Counted from the first letter of the stretch, positions 24,690 through 34,432 are shown. The stretch: 64,000 nucleotides of DNA from Bacteroidales bacterium UBA3754 (GCA_002371705.1 DFGI01000019.1:31800-95799); one strand, 5' to 3'. The notes: generated by a model not told the origin, from the sequence alone. Numbers and translations are program-made.

Positions 24690-25969
24690 GTCTTCAACAA
24701 CCATTGGCGGAACGAATGCGTCCAAAGTCGCTCAACGATTATTTGGGACAGAAACATCTGGTTGCGAAAGGTGCCGTGCTTCGCAATGCGATTGAGTCGG
24801 GGCGAATCGCTTCGATGATTCTTTGGGGACCTCCCGGCGTGGGAAAAACTACGCTTGCACAGATTATTTCGCATAGCCTGGAACGCCCGTTTTTTACGTT
24901 GAGCGCCGTGAATTCTGGCGTGAAGGAAGTCCGTGAGGTGTTGGAAAAAGCAAAACATTCACAGTTTTTCGATTCGCCGAATCCGATTCTTTTTATTGAC
25001 GAAATCCATCGTTTCAATAAATCGCAGCAAGATTCGTTGCTCGCAGCTGTGGAAAATGGTACTGTCACGCTTATTGGCGCAACCACCGAAAATCCTTCGT
25101 TCGAGGTTATTTCACCTCTGCTGTCGCGCTGTCAGGTTTATGTGTTGAAATCTCTCGAACGTGAAGATTTACATTCTTTAATAGATAAAGCATTACATGA
25201 AGATGTGGTGCTTAAGAATTTGAAAATCAATATTAAAGAAGAAGAAGCGTTGATGCGTTTTTCTGGTGGTGATGCCCGAAAAATGTTGAATGTGCTTGAA
25301 ATTGTGGTAAATTCACAAAATACTCAAAAGACGATAACTATTACCAACGATATGGTTACCACCACGTTACAAGAGAATATCGCTTTGTACGACAAGGGTG
25401 GTGAGCAACATTACGACATTATCTCGGCGTTTATAAAATCAATTCGTGGTAGCGACCCGAATGCTGCCGTGTACTGGCTTGCACGAATGCTTGAAGGTGG
25501 TGAGGATATTAAGTTCATAGCCAGGAGATTACTAATTTCCGCTTCGGAGGATATCGGCTTGGCAAATCCCAATGCATTGCTTCTGGCGCAAAGTTGTTTT
25601 AACGCAATCTCGGTAATCGGAATGCCTGAGGCGCGGATAATCCTCTCTGAAACAACGATTTATCTTGCCACATCGCCGAAAAGCAATTCTGCTTATTTGG
25701 CGATAGATGCCGCTTTGGCAAAAGTCAAACATGATGGAATGTTACCTGTCCCGTTGCATCTCCGCAATGCGCCCACAAAACTGATGGAGGAATTGAAATA
25801 CGGCGACGGTTACAAATATTCTCACGATTATCCAGGGCATTTTGTGCAACAAGATTTTCTTCCGAAGGAAATTGCCGGTACATCATTCTGGAAACCCGCC
25901 GACAACAAGCGGGAAGACGACACCAAACGGTATATGCAGTCGCTGTGGAAAGATAAGTATGACTTTTAG
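24686..25969 (+). CDS. rarA: Replication-associated recombination ATPase RarA (MgsA)
   Basis: 427 residues, normal length. AAA+ core with Walker A WGPPGVGKTTLA (K54), Walker B ILFIDEIHRFNKSQQD, sensor 1 IGATTENPSFE and arginine finger LLSRC, then the RarA-specific tetramerisation and C-terminal domains (GGDARKMLN, SIRGSDPNAAVYWLARMLEGGED, SAYLAIDAAL). RarA acts at stalled replication forks. Translation is coupled to cdaA through an ATGA overlap. Confidence 0.95.
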   Translation: MSLQQPLAERMRPKSLNDYLGQKHLVAKGAVLRNAIESGRIASMILWGPPGVGKTTLAQIISHSLERPFFTLSAVNSGVKEVREVLEKAKHSQFFDSPNPILFIDEIHRFNKSQQDSLLAAVENGTVTLIGATTENPSFEVISPLLSRCQVYVLKSLEREDLHSLIDKALHEDVVLKNLKINIKEEEALMRFSGGDARKMLNVLEIVVNSQNTQKTITITNDMVTTTLQENIALYDKGGEQHYDIISAFIKSIRGSDPNAAVYWLARMLEGGEDIKFIARRLLISASEDIGLANPNALLLAQSCFNAISVIGMPEARIILSETTIYLATSPKSNSAYLAIDAALAKVKHDGMLPVPLHLRNAPTKLMEELKYGDGYKYSHDYPGHFVQQDFLPKEIAGTSFWKPADNKREDDTKRYMQSLWKDKYDF

Positions 25970-25975
25970 AAAAAC

Positions 25976-28900
25976 TTATTTTTCTTCATTCAAATTAATG
26001 ATATAATCCGAATAGATTTTTTGGTACTGTGGTTTCAGTTTTACGCTGTTTTCCTGCAACACATCGTCGTATTGTTGTTTTTCGGTGTCTGTTGGTTTGA
26101 ACATTTTCTTAGCGCTTTCCGACGGCTTTTCCACCGCAGTTTTCGATTCCCGTTCTTTGTCCATGTCGCGCTCCCGTTCAGATTTGTCGGCTTCGAGCAG
26201 ACGGGTTAGGATTTGTTCTTGCCGCATCATCGTTTGTGGAGTTATGTTTTGGTTGATAATGTCACGCTCGGTTTGGTCCATAAGCCTCTGAATATCTTTT
26301 AGTTGCTGAACTCCTTCGGGCGATAGTTCGCCTTCTTTCATCATTTGGTTGCCAAGTTGTTTCAACATTTGCTCTTTCATCAGCATTTCGCTCAGCTGTT
26401 TTTGCATTTGTCCCGACGGCATTCCGCCTTCCTTCATCTGTTGCATCATCTGCTGCATTTGTTCTTTCAGCGATTGTTGCATTTTTTTCATTTGTTGGAA
26501 CGATGGTTTCTGTCCCTTGCCGCTGTTTTTCGGGTTTTGACATTGTTGCTGACCTTCCATTTGTTGTGCCGCTTGTTGTTGCATTTGTTGTAAAACTTCC
26601 GAAAACAAAAGAGCGAGATTGTTGGCCGATGTCATCATATATTGCTGGTTAATCCGCGCAAGTCCTCGTTGTTGTTGTTCCAAATTAGTGATGACAGAGC
26701 GTCCGTTTTTGTAGATTTCAAACACTTCGCTGTTGATTGTCTGTGAGATTTGCGGCACACGCAGGCTGAGCGCATATAAAGAATCTTTTATCACTTTAAA
26801 GTTTTCGCGCAACACATTCTGTTGGAATGCTACTTCGGCGTATTTTGGGTCGGCGTGCGATAGTTTGCCCGTTTGCGTCATCAGGTTTTCCTGCTGAAAC
26901 GAGAATGTCATTAAATTTTCGAGGATTTGGCGCATGTTTGCCATATCCTCCATATTTTGCTGAGCCATTTGCTGTTGCATCATACTCTGCATATTGTCGG
27001 CAAGTTGTTGGGTTTGTTCCGCCGCCTTTTTCATTGATTTAGAAGACTTTGACTGTTGCCCTTGTTGTTGCTCCGACTTGCTTTGTTCCATTGAATTTTG
27101 AATGTCTTGGAATTCTTGGCTAAAATTTTGTAAATCAAATTTTTGCTGTAATTCCTCGTTTTTCATTTGAGCGTCTTGGTACTCTTTTTCGATTGATTCA
27201 AATTCTTTTGAAAGGTCGTCTAACTTTTTCTGTATATCTTCTTGATTTTTAGAGTTTTTTAGTTCTTCGGAAAGTTTCTGCTGCTCGTCGGCCAGTTCCT
27301 GCAAACGGTCGGTTGTTTTTTGCACCGATTCCTCCACATCCATTCGTTTAAGCAATTCCAAATCGCGGTCGAGTTGTTTGGAAAGTTCCTCAAACGACAT
27401 CTTCATTTCCTCCGATTTTTTAATGAACTCATCTTTGTTGTAATTATCAACCATTTGGTTGAATTCCTCCATCATCTTGCGTAGTTCATCGTCCATCAAT
27501 GCGTTCAGCAATTCTTCTATTTCTTTTTGCTTGCGCAGAATTTCCTCGTCGCGTTCCGAAAGTTTGTTTTGCAGGTCGTTTTTCTGCTCCAAAGATTGAG
27601 TAAGTTGTTCAACTTGTTGTTTGATTTGTTCTTGTTTCTGCTTCATCTCGTCGAGAACCTGCTTCCGTTCCCAATCTGAAAGATTTTCGTTGAGCAATTT
27701 TTGTTTCAGTTTGTCGAAATCCTTCACCAGTTCTTGCGTAATCGACGATGACTGCATAAACGACGACTCGATTTGTTTGGAATATTCCTCTTGCATTTTT
27801 TCCAACTCTTCCTGTGTGGGAATCACAAAATCGTAGGTCGCTGTCCGAGCGGATTTTTTACCGTTAACTGCGTCATTATCAAATACTTCAAAGTAATATT
27901 TGATTTCATCACCTTTGGAAAATTGTGAGAAATCAAACATATAAAAATACTGCTGATGCGAATTTGCTGGCGAAAATTCTAGCGGAATTCTCTGAATGTC
28001 AGATTCTTTGTCTTTCAAAAAATATACGAAGTCCAACGATGAAAATCCATAATCATCTTGAATTTCTCCCTTAAAGTAATAGGTAAAATATTGTAGGCTA
28101 TCTTGCTTTTGTTCAACTTGTATTGATGGTCGTAAATCGGGAATGACGGTAAATGTGTAGGAAATGATTTTCATTGTATCGAGAAATTTGTTTTTTCCAA
28201 CCAATGTGAATGGCGTGGTTTGTGTAATCCGTTGACTCAGAATATATTGATTGTCTTTTTTCTCGAATGGCGTTTGTCCGCCTGTTTCTGTCACAAAAAA
28301 TAAAGAGTCAGCGTCGGCGGTTTCCACGTTCCACGAAATACTTGTGCCGGCAGGTACGGTAATGTCGCCCGTGTTGGTTGCATTTATATTTTCGAGCGCG
28401 GTGTATGGCGGAACTTTCCCAACAATGCTGAAATTCAGTAACTGTGGCAGTGGAAATACTTGTAATTGAAACTGTTGCGAGGCAATATCATCAGCATTGA
28501 ATGAAAATGGAATTGAATTGTTACACCCTCGCAAAACATATTCGAACGAGGATGCTGTTTTTTTCGTCATTACGAAGTTATTACTGCCTATTGATATGTT
28601 CACCCGTTCAGGGACAATTCGTCCTTCCACGTGCATCGAAATCGTGAAATCGTCGCCCTTTATCACCGACAGAGTGTCGTTGTCCAAAACGAACGAAAAG
28701 GGAGCTGGTTTTTCGAAAAACTCATTGTGTTTTACAATTCGTGTGGCTCCATCGGCTATGGCTCGAGGGTAAAATATTGAAACTAAAATAATTATTAGTA
28801 TCAAAGCAACGAAATATTTCCAATAACGAAGCAACTTTTTAAAATCAATGGCTGTTTCGAACGGAATAGGGCGGAGTGCAGCGATTTTTTGGTTTATTGC

Positions 28901-29296
28901 CGCAATTGCAAGAGAATTGTCGGCTAACGATGCATCGTTGGCAAGTTCCAGCGTATTGAGCAATGTGTCTTTTATTTCGGGGAAAAACTGGGTCACAATC
29001 CGTGCCGCTTCAGTGTGGCTAAGTACGTTCCCGATTTTGTGCATTTGAAAAAAGGGAATCGCAATATATTTCACAAACGCTGCAATCGCCAGTACTATTG
29101 ATGTGTAGAACACAATGGTGCGGACTGTGGTGGGGAAAAATGCAAAATATTCCGCACAACTGATAAGTAAGAAATAAAAAATACCAATTAGTATAAATAA
29201 AATGAGTCCTTTGGCAAATTCATTTAAATAATACCTTCGTGTGAATTTATCCAACTCGCTGATAATGATATGGATATTGGATTTCTCCATAGACAT
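25976..29296 (-). CDS. DUF4175-family membrane protein with long glutamine-rich coiled coil
   Basis: 1106 residues. Membrane helices near 28-50, 58-80 and 158-178; an extracytoplasmic region of beta-sandwich type (about 190-490) containing DFSQFSKGDEIKYYFEVFDND; then coiled coil from about 495 to the end, very rich in Q, E, K and M (QQQMAQQNMEDM, QMKKMQQSLKEQMQQMM). This matches the DUF4175 family of Bacteroidota, of unknown function. The start shares one base with the envC stop (TAATG), so translation is coupled. Its place in an operon with an EnvC-like activator suggests a role in envelope or division. Confidence 0.88.
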   Translation of the reverse strand: MSMEKSNIHIIISELDKFTRRYYLNEFAKGLILFILIGIFYFLLISCAEYFAFFPTTVRTIVFYTSIVLAIAAFVKYIAIPFFQMHKIGNVLSHTEAARIVTQFFPEIKDTLLNTLELANDASLADNSLAIAAINQKIAALRPIPFETAIDFKKLLRYWKYFVALILIIILVSIFYPRAIADGATRIVKHNEFFEKPAPFSFVLDNDTLSVIKGDDFTISMHVEGRIVPERVNISIGSNNFVMTKKTASSFEYVLRGCNNSIPFSFNADDIASQQFQLQVFPLPQLLNFSIVGKVPPYTALENINATNTGDITVPAGTSISWNVETADADSLFFVTETGGQTPFEKKDNQYILSQRITQTTPFTLVGKNKFLDTMKIISYTFTVIPDLRPSIQVEQKQDSLQYFTYYFKGEIQDDYGFSSLDFVYFLKDKESDIQRIPLEFSPANSHQQYFYMFDFSQFSKGDEIKYYFEVFDNDAVNGKKSARTATYDFVIPTQEELEKMQEEYSKQIESSFMQSSSITQELVKDFDKLKQKLLNENLSDWERKQVLDEMKQKQEQIKQQVEQLTQSLEQKNDLQNKLSERDEEILRKQKEIEELLNALMDDELRKMMEEFNQMVDNYNKDEFIKKSEEMKMSFEELSKQLDRDLELLKRMDVEESVQKTTDRLQELADEQQKLSEELKNSKNQEDIQKKLDDLSKEFESIEKEYQDAQMKNEELQQKFDLQNFSQEFQDIQNSMEQSKSEQQQGQQSKSSKSMKKAAEQTQQLADNMQSMMQQQMAQQNMEDMANMRQILENLMTFSFQQENLMTQTGKLSHADPKYAEVAFQQNVLRENFKVIKDSLYALSLRVPQISQTINSEVFEIYKNGRSVITNLEQQQRGLARINQQYMMTSANNLALLFSEVLQQMQQQAAQQMEGQQQCQNPKNSGKGQKPSFQQMKKMQQSLKEQMQQMMQQMKEGGMPSGQMQKQLSEMLMKEQMLKQLGNQMMKEGELSPEGVQQLKDIQRLMDQTERDIINQNITPQTMMRQEQILTRLLEADKSERERDMDKERESKTAVEKPSESAKKMFKPTDTEKQQYDDVLQENSVKLKPQYQKIYSDYIINLNEEK

Positions 29297-30537
29297 TATT
29301 TAGAAAGCCACTGTTCAGGATCTAACTTTTCGAGTTCGCGCCAAATCTGTAGCTGAAGTACGGTGGAATTGGTTTCTGGGTCGGTGTAGATTGTTCCGAT
29401 TTCCTGTTTTGCCTTAACCTGTTGCCCAGCCTTCACGGTAACTGACGTAAGATTGTCGTAAACGGTGTAGTAGTTTCCGTGTTTTATCAGCACTGCGGTG
29501 TTTCTACCAGGGATAAGCACGATTTTTGAAACGGTTCCGTCAAAAATTGCGCGCGCCTTCGAGCCTTTTGATGTGGCTATTGACACTCCATTGCTTTCAA
29601 CTTCAACGTATTCCAATGTCGGATGCTTGTGGCGACCAAAATGTTCCGTGATTTTTCCCGTAACTGTCGGCCACGGAAGTCGTCCTTTGTTTTCAGCAAA
29701 ATTTTTCGACACAAGTTTTTCCTCTGGAGTGAGAGTGCTTTCCGTTGAGGTTTTGTTTGTCGTTGTTGTTTTATTTTTTGCGGCGGCGGCTTTCTTTTTC
29801 GCTTCAAGTTCCGCTTTAATTAAATCTTCTATTTGCTTGTTAAGTTTGCGTGCAAGTGCTTGTTTTTGAGCAAGTTTCTTTTGTAATTCGTTTTGCTTTG
29901 CACTCAATTTTTTGATGGTAATATCTTCTTGATACTTGTCTTGTTCCAATTTTCGGGCTTCCGATTGCTTTTCGCCAACCAAATTTTTCTTTTTGGTGAG
30001 TAAATTTTCCAACTCGTATTTCCGCACGCCAAGGCTGTCCTGCAACGATTTGATGCGTTCCGATTGCTGAATCATGTAGTCGGAGTAATATTGCAGATAT
30101 TTCAGTCGGTTGAAGGCTTGGTTGAAATCGTCCGCCGAGAGCACAAAAATCAACTGCTCATATTGGGAATGAACTTTGTACAGTACAAACAGCGTTTGGT
30201 TGTAGTCCTTCTGAACCTCTTCCAGTTGGGCGGTCAACGTGTGGATTTGCGCGTTTGTCGAGAAAATGTCCTGTTCGATGAATTCAATCTCTTGTTGCAG
30301 GGAATTCACGTATTTGTTGCGTTCATCAATTTGTTGGCTCAACAATGTTACACGTTCAATTGAAATTGACTTGCTTTTCTCGGTCTCTTTCAGCAACTTG
30401 CTTGTACGCTCAATTTCCTTTTTGGCTTTTGCGGCTTCTGCTTGCACTTGCTTTACAGTCTTTTTCCCTTTTTGGCAAAAGCCGTCGAACGAGACGCAAA
30501 CAATCAATGCTAACAATATGAAACAGACCTTCTTCAT
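29296..30537 (-). CDS. EnvC-like murein hydrolase activator (degenerate M23 domain)
   Basis: 413 residues from the ATG at 30537: signal peptide (CFILLALIVCVSFDGFCQ), coiled coils (about 25-245) and a C-terminal LytM/M23 domain beginning GKITEHFGRHKHP. Zinc-ligand positions are lost: the usual final HxH is QLQ (VLQLQIWR) and the first H-x3-D motif is absent, so it is probably a non-catalytic activator of amidases, as EnvC is in E. coli. Start overlaps the DUF4292 stop (TGATG) and stop overlaps the DUF4175 start, indicating a tightly coupled operon. Confidence 0.9.
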   Translation of the reverse strand: MKKVCFILLALIVCVSFDGFCQKGKKTVKQVQAEAAKAKKEIERTSKLLKETEKSKSISIERVTLLSQQIDERNKYVNSLQQEIEFIEQDIFSTNAQIHTLTAQLEEVQKDYNQTLFVLYKVHSQYEQLIFVLSADDFNQAFNRLKYLQYYSDYMIQQSERIKSLQDSLGVRKYELENLLTKKKNLVGEKQSEARKLEQDKYQEDITIKKLSAKQNELQKKLAQKQALARKLNKQIEDLIKAELEAKKKAAAAKNKTTTTNKTSTESTLTPEEKLVSKNFAENKGRLPWPTVTGKITEHFGRHKHPTLEYVEVESNGVSIATSKGSKARAIFDGTVSKIVLIPGRNTAVLIKHGNYYTVYDNLTSVTVKAGQQVKAKQEIGTIYTDPETNSTVLQLQIWRELEKLDPEQWLSK

Positions 30538-31364
30538 CAATTCTTCAATCCCATTTTTTGATAGTTGCTGCTTACATTGAACGGAAACGACAATGGTTCG
30601 TTGAACATAATCTTGGAATATGTCACGCCCCAGTCAATTTTTTTATTTGGCATTTTCGCTTTCACATACCATTTTGTTGGGAACGACGTGACATTAAGCT
30701 CTTCATAATCTTCGTAATCAATCTTAATTTTTGCATCGTTCATCGCATCGTCGGTTGCAAAAATCGTCACATTATTGATACGATAATTGTCGTTGGAAAC
30801 TTGCCATTTTTGTAACAACGTCAGCATGTTATTTTTCTTGAAAGCCTTTTTCGATGTGGTTTGGAATGAATATTTGTTTTGCTCAAACGTCCGAATCAAC
30901 GCCATTGTGTCATGCACAGGTTCGTGTTGGACGAAAAACATCTCATTCAGCAAAATTGCCTCGATTGTTTTGTAGTCGAATTCCCCGCCAGTTTGTTGTG
31001 TGAGCGAATCCAAACGACCGGCATAGTATGTTTTTTGCAATTTTGAATAGAATTTCACGCTGTCCTTTGTAATCAGGCAACGAAACATTTCCAGGTTCAG
31101 CGTCGGAGCAACTGATATCCAGATGGCGCTGTCGCGTTTTATGCGAATGGAGCCTTTAATTTGCATAGGCAAAAATTTCAGGTCTTTCGATTCCACCGAA
31201 AATTTCATTGAAATTGTGGAGAAATTTCCATAATGGCTTGTTATGGAATCATATAGCGAAACCATATCAATTTCTTTTGAGTTCGCCACATTCACCGTAT
31301 TCTTCGACGAATGGCACGATGTGAACAGACTCACAAGCAACAGTATGTAAACAAGTTTACGCAT
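30537..31364 (-). CDS. DUF4292 lipoprotein
   Basis: 275 residues with lipobox LFTSCHSSKN (lipid Cys 17). The mature part resembles a LolB/LppX-like half-barrel: SMKFSVESKDLKFLPMQIKGSIRIKRDSAIWISVAP. DUF4292 lipoproteins occur beside EnvC-like genes throughout Bacteroidota; a role in lipid or lipoprotein handling has been suggested from the fold but is unproven. Second gene of the four-gene operon, after the TPR gene by 17 nt. Confidence 0.88.
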   Translation of the reverse strand: MRKLVYILLLVSLFTSCHSSKNTVNVANSKEIDMVSLYDSITSHYGNFSTISMKFSVESKDLKFLPMQIKGSIRIKRDSAIWISVAPTLNLEMFRCLITKDSVKFYSKLQKTYYAGRLDSLTQQTGGEFDYKTIEAILLNEMFFVQHEPVHDTMALIRTFEQNKYSFQTTSKKAFKKNNMLTLLQKWQVSNDNYRINNVTIFATDDAMNDAKIKIDYEDYEELNVTSFPTKWYVKAKMPNKKIDWGVTYSKIMFNEPLSFPFNVSSNYQKMGLKN

Positions 31365-31381
31365 ACTAATTTTTTACAAAA

Positions 31382-31765
31382 TTATCTTTTTTTGCCCATT
31401 TTCACGTATAATTCGTCTAAAAAGCGTTTGTATTCTGAATTTTCGGAATCAAGTTTAATCGCTTTTTTGATTTGTTCCTCGGCTTCGGAGAATTTATTTC
31501 TATAAAAACTGACATTTGCCAGTTCGTAATATACCGCCGCGCTTGCTGGTTTCAACTTCAGACAATCGTAGTAAAGTGCCGAAGCCTGCTCGTAATTTTT
31601 ACGGTTTTTCTCGAGATTCGCCTGTACAAACATTTTTTCGAACTGCATCATTTTTACATCATATTTGAGCGAATCGTCGTGGTTTTTCAGTTTTTGCGAA
31701 AAACACGATGCCGGCAACAGCAAAAAAGTAAATGGTAGAAAAATCTGTAAGACCGTGTGTTTCAT
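31382..31765 (-). CDS. Short secreted TPR protein
   Basis: 127 residues: signal peptide (MKHTVLQIFLPFTFLLLPASCFSQ, with a possible lipobox Cys), then two TPR units (YEQASALYYDCLKLKPASAAVYYELANVSFYRNKFSEAEEQIKKAIKLD). First gene of the operon with DUF4292, EnvC and DUF4175. In better-known Bacteroides the TPR gene at this place is several times longer, so this may be a shortened form; no frameshift was seen in the neighbouring sequence. Confidence 0.85.
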   Translation of the reverse strand: MKHTVLQIFLPFTFLLLPASCFSQKLKNHDDSLKYDVKMMQFEKMFVQANLEKNRKNYEQASALYYDCLKLKPASAAVYYELANVSFYRNKFSEAEEQIKKAIKLDSENSEYKRFLDELYVKMGKKR

Positions 31766-31777
31766 TTCTTAAGTTTC

Positions 31778-31811
31778 AAAAATGGAGATACACGATTGTA
31801 TCTCCATTTTG
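31778..31811 (-). terminator. Terminator downstream of metY
   Basis: Stem AAAATGGAGATACA / TGTATCTCCATTTT around a 4-nt loop; in the minus-strand direction it is followed by a T-run, 23 nt after the metY stop. Confidence 0.85.
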
Positions 31812-31832
31812 TTATACGAGCCGAATGTTGTT

Positions 31833-33113
31833 TTATTTTGCAAGCGCTTGTTCTATATCGGCAATAATATCGTTAACATTTTCAATACCAACAGAAAAGC
31901 GGATTAAGTCAGGTCTCACACCTGCGGCAATCAGTTGCTCATCGCTCAGCTGACGGTGGGTGTGGCTTGCTGGGTGAAGCACACAGGTGCGGGCGTCGGC
32001 AACGTGCGTAACGATACAAGCCAATTTCAGGTTGTCCATAAAACGGATGGCACGTTGGCGGTCGCCTTTCAAACCGAAAGTCACCACTCCAGAAGATTGA
32101 CCGTTAGTAAATTGTTTTTGTGCCAATTCGTAGTATTTGCTTGACTTCAGACTTGGATAATTAACCCATGCAACACTATCGTTTGCTTCGAGGAATTCGG
32201 CAACTTTCTGCGCATTTTCGCAATGGCGTGGAACACGTACGTGTAATGTTTCCAAACCAAGGTTCAACAAGAACGCATTTTGCGGAGCTTGAATTGAACC
32301 CAAATCACGCATCAACTGTGCTGTTGCTTTTGTGATATAGGCACCTTTGCCAAAAGCCTTGCTGTATGCCAATCCGTGGTATGATGGGTCTGGTTCGGTT
32401 AATCCAGGAAATTTGTCTTTGTGGGCTTCCCAGTCGAAGTTTCCGCTGTCAACAATACAGCCGCCAACGTTGGTCGCATGTCCGTCCATATATTTTGTTG
32501 TGGCGTGGATAACAATATCGGCACCGAATTCAAACGGACGGCAGTTGATTGGCGTTGGAAATGTGTTGTCAACAATCAGAGGAACGCCGTGCTTGTGGGC
32601 GATACGGGCAAATTTTTCAATGTCGAGCACACTCAACACAGGATTTGCTATAGTTTCGCCAAACAAAGCCTTTGTGTTCGGACGGAATGCTTTTGAGATT
32701 TCTTCTTCGCTTGCGTCAGGGTCAACAAACGTACACTCGATGCCGAGTTTTTTCATTGTCACGGCAAACAGATTGAATGTGCCGCCGTAGATGGTTGACG
32801 ACGATACAAAATGGTCGCCTGCCTCGCACACGTTGAATATTGAGTAGAACGAAGCGGCCTGTCCCGACGAAGTTAGCATTGCGGCAACACCACCTTCGAG
32901 GGCGGCAATTTTTGCTGCAACCATATCATTTGTCGGATTTTGCAGACGTGTATAGAAATAGCCACTTGTTTTCAAGTCAAACAAGTCGGCCATATCCTCG
33001 GTTGAATCATATTTGAATGTTGTACTTTGAATGATGGGCATCACACGGGGTTCACCGTTTTTAGGCTCGTATCCAGCCTGAACGCAGAGCGTCTCTATCT
33101 TTCGTTTTTCCAT
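31833..33113 (-). CDS. metY: O-acetylhomoserine sulfhydrylase (Cys/Met metabolism PLP enzyme)
   Basis: 426 residues from the ATG at 33113. PLP-lysine motif VIHATTKYMDGHATNVGG with K207, substrate-binding YTRLQNPTND and SSGQAA blocks, and the length place it in the O-acetylhomoserine sulfhydrylase branch rather than shorter cystathionine gamma-synthases. The enzyme makes homocysteine from O-acetylhomoserine and sulfide for methionine synthesis. Only about 20 nt separate the predicted transcription start and the ATG, so no SAM riboswitch fits in the leader. Confidence 0.92.
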   Translation of the reverse strand: MEKRKIETLCVQAGYEPKNGEPRVMPIIQSTTFKYDSTEDMADLFDLKTSGYFYTRLQNPTNDMVAAKIAALEGGVAAMLTSSGQAASFYSIFNVCEAGDHFVSSSTIYGGTFNLFAVTMKKLGIECTFVDPDASEEEISKAFRPNTKALFGETIANPVLSVLDIEKFARIAHKHGVPLIVDNTFPTPINCRPFEFGADIVIHATTKYMDGHATNVGGCIVDSGNFDWEAHKDKFPGLTEPDPSYHGLAYSKAFGKGAYITKATAQLMRDLGSIQAPQNAFLLNLGLETLHVRVPRHCENAQKVAEFLEANDSVAWVNYPSLKSSKYYELAQKQFTNGQSSGVVTFGLKGDRQRAIRFMDNLKLACIVTHVADARTCVLHPASHTHRQLSDEQLIAAGVRPDLIRFSVGIENVNDIIADIEQALAK

Positions 33114-33139
33114 TTTTGTAAGAATAATCAATGTTTTCG

Positions 33140-33147
33140 CAAAGATA
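33140..33147 (-). promoter_or_regulatory. -7 promoter element of metY
   Basis: TATCTTTG on the minus strand, exact consensus, 26 nt before the ATG at 33113. Confidence 0.65.
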
Positions 33148-33193
33148 GAAAGATTTGGAAATTTCGTGGCGTATCACCACAAATTCTGCAAAA

Positions 33194-33219
33194 CAAAAAG
33201 GCTCGCTTAAGCGAGCCTC
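33194..33219 (-). terminator. Terminator downstream of the T9SS protein gene
   Basis: Perfect 20-bp palindrome AGGCTCGCTTAAGCGAGCCT (33199-33218) followed on the minus strand by TTTTTG. Confidence 0.88.
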
Positions 33220-33248
33220 CATATAAAACAATATTGATGAAAAAATTT

Positions 33249-34388
33249 TTACTTTATAAAGCGTGCTGTTCCTTCAGCTGCTTTTATGAAATAAATTCCG
33301 GCAGGAAGGTCTTTTATGCTCAGTTCTTCTTTGCCTGCTTTCACAGTTTTTCCTAAAATGTCGAGCACTTCAATCCGACCTTCGGAATACACAACTCCGT
33401 CAACAATTTCCAATGCATTGCCTTCCACAACTGAAATGGCTTCTTGGTTTTGGAAATTTTCAGCTTGGTTTTTCGTTGCATTACCAACGGTTAAGTCCTT
33501 GATGTACAAATCATAAATGTTTTCGTCAGCCATAGAACTTGGAGCTTTTTCATCATTTATGTATATTTCCACACCAATGATTCTTGAAGAATCTAATAAT
33601 ATTTTCAATGATTCAGGAGCTTCGCTTGTTGGCATCTGCACGCCATTGAACCATGAATTTGAACCGTCAGCAAGAGGACCAGTATATGCATCGTTCGAGA
33701 TAAATCCTTCAAAAATATCATCACCTAGTTCTTCTTCAACGCCTTCATCTTCATTGGAAGCAAAAAGAATACATACCTCGTTCCATTGTTTTGCAATAGA
33801 TGGCTCGTAAATCGTGCTTCTTTCTGTTGAGAATTTGTATGAACCGGAACGTGTGGTTTTACGACCTTTAATGTCCCATAAATCAACGCGTATGTTCATA
33901 ATCAAAGAAGATACAGCTTGGTATTTGAAAGAAATCATACGGTTGGTTGGCTCGGAGAAGTCAATGGAATACCCTTTTGCCGTACGGTGGCAATCTTTTC
34001 CGTCAGCCCATTGCTCACCTGTGATGGGATTTACAAGTTGCCAATTATCTGACTCGCATCCAGCAGGATATGCCCAATACATCCAGCTCAGTCCAAACTT
34101 CTCCCATTGAGATGTTTTTTCATAATGCACGTTGAACACATCGCCATCGGTGGTGATGGTATATGCATTGTTTGAAATACTACCTTCGGCAACTTTCATT
34201 CCGTTTTCAGGAGTAAGGCCAGTCAAAGCTTTCACGTTCTGCGTTTGGTCGTCAACATTCCACCACGCGTCGTATTGTTCGTAATTTTGTTCGAATTTTT
34301 CCCAATAATCTGCGGGAATTTCTCCTATTTGTGCCGATACACCAAATGACACACAAAGAGAAGCAAAAATCATTAACCCTTTTTTCAT
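33249..34388 (-). CDS. T9SS-secreted protein of unknown function
   Basis: 379 residues from the ATG at 34388: signal peptide (MKKGLMIFASLCVSFGVSAQ), a beta-rich body with many aromatic residues (EKFGLSWMYWAYPAGCESDNWQ) that looks like a carbohydrate-binding or lectin-like sandwich, and a type A T9SS sorting tail (IEVLDILGKTVKAG...LPAGIYFIKAAEGTARFIK). It lies 60 nt downstream of the GH44 glucanase gene on the same strand, with its own promoter. A role in binding plant polysaccharide is inferred from the neighbour and composition only. Confidence 0.82.
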   Translation of the reverse strand: MKKGLMIFASLCVSFGVSAQIGEIPADYWEKFEQNYEQYDAWWNVDDQTQNVKALTGLTPENGMKVAEGSISNNAYTITTDGDVFNVHYEKTSQWEKFGLSWMYWAYPAGCESDNWQLVNPITGEQWADGKDCHRTAKGYSIDFSEPTNRMISFKYQAVSSLIMNIRVDLWDIKGRKTTRSGSYKFSTERSTIYEPSIAKQWNEVCILFASNEDEGVEEELGDDIFEGFISNDAYTGPLADGSNSWFNGVQMPTSEAPESLKILLDSSRIIGVEIYINDEKAPSSMADENIYDLYIKDLTVGNATKNQAENFQNQEAISVVEGNALEIVDGVVYSEGRIEVLDILGKTVKAGKEELSIKDLPAGIYFIKAAEGTARFIK

Positions 34389-34414
34389 AATCATTCGTTT
34401 TAAAGTTCAACTTA

Positions 34415-34422
34415 CAAATATA
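34415..34422 (-). promoter_or_regulatory. -7 promoter element of the 379-residue T9SS protein gene
   Basis: TATATTTG on the minus strand, exact consensus, 26 nt before the ATG at 34388. Confidence 0.65.
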
Positions 34423-34432
34423 CACATTTTCT

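Noticed and set aside
32970..33140. SAM riboswitch upstream of metY
   Set aside because: The promoter element lies only 26 nt before the start codon, leaving no room for a riboswitch.
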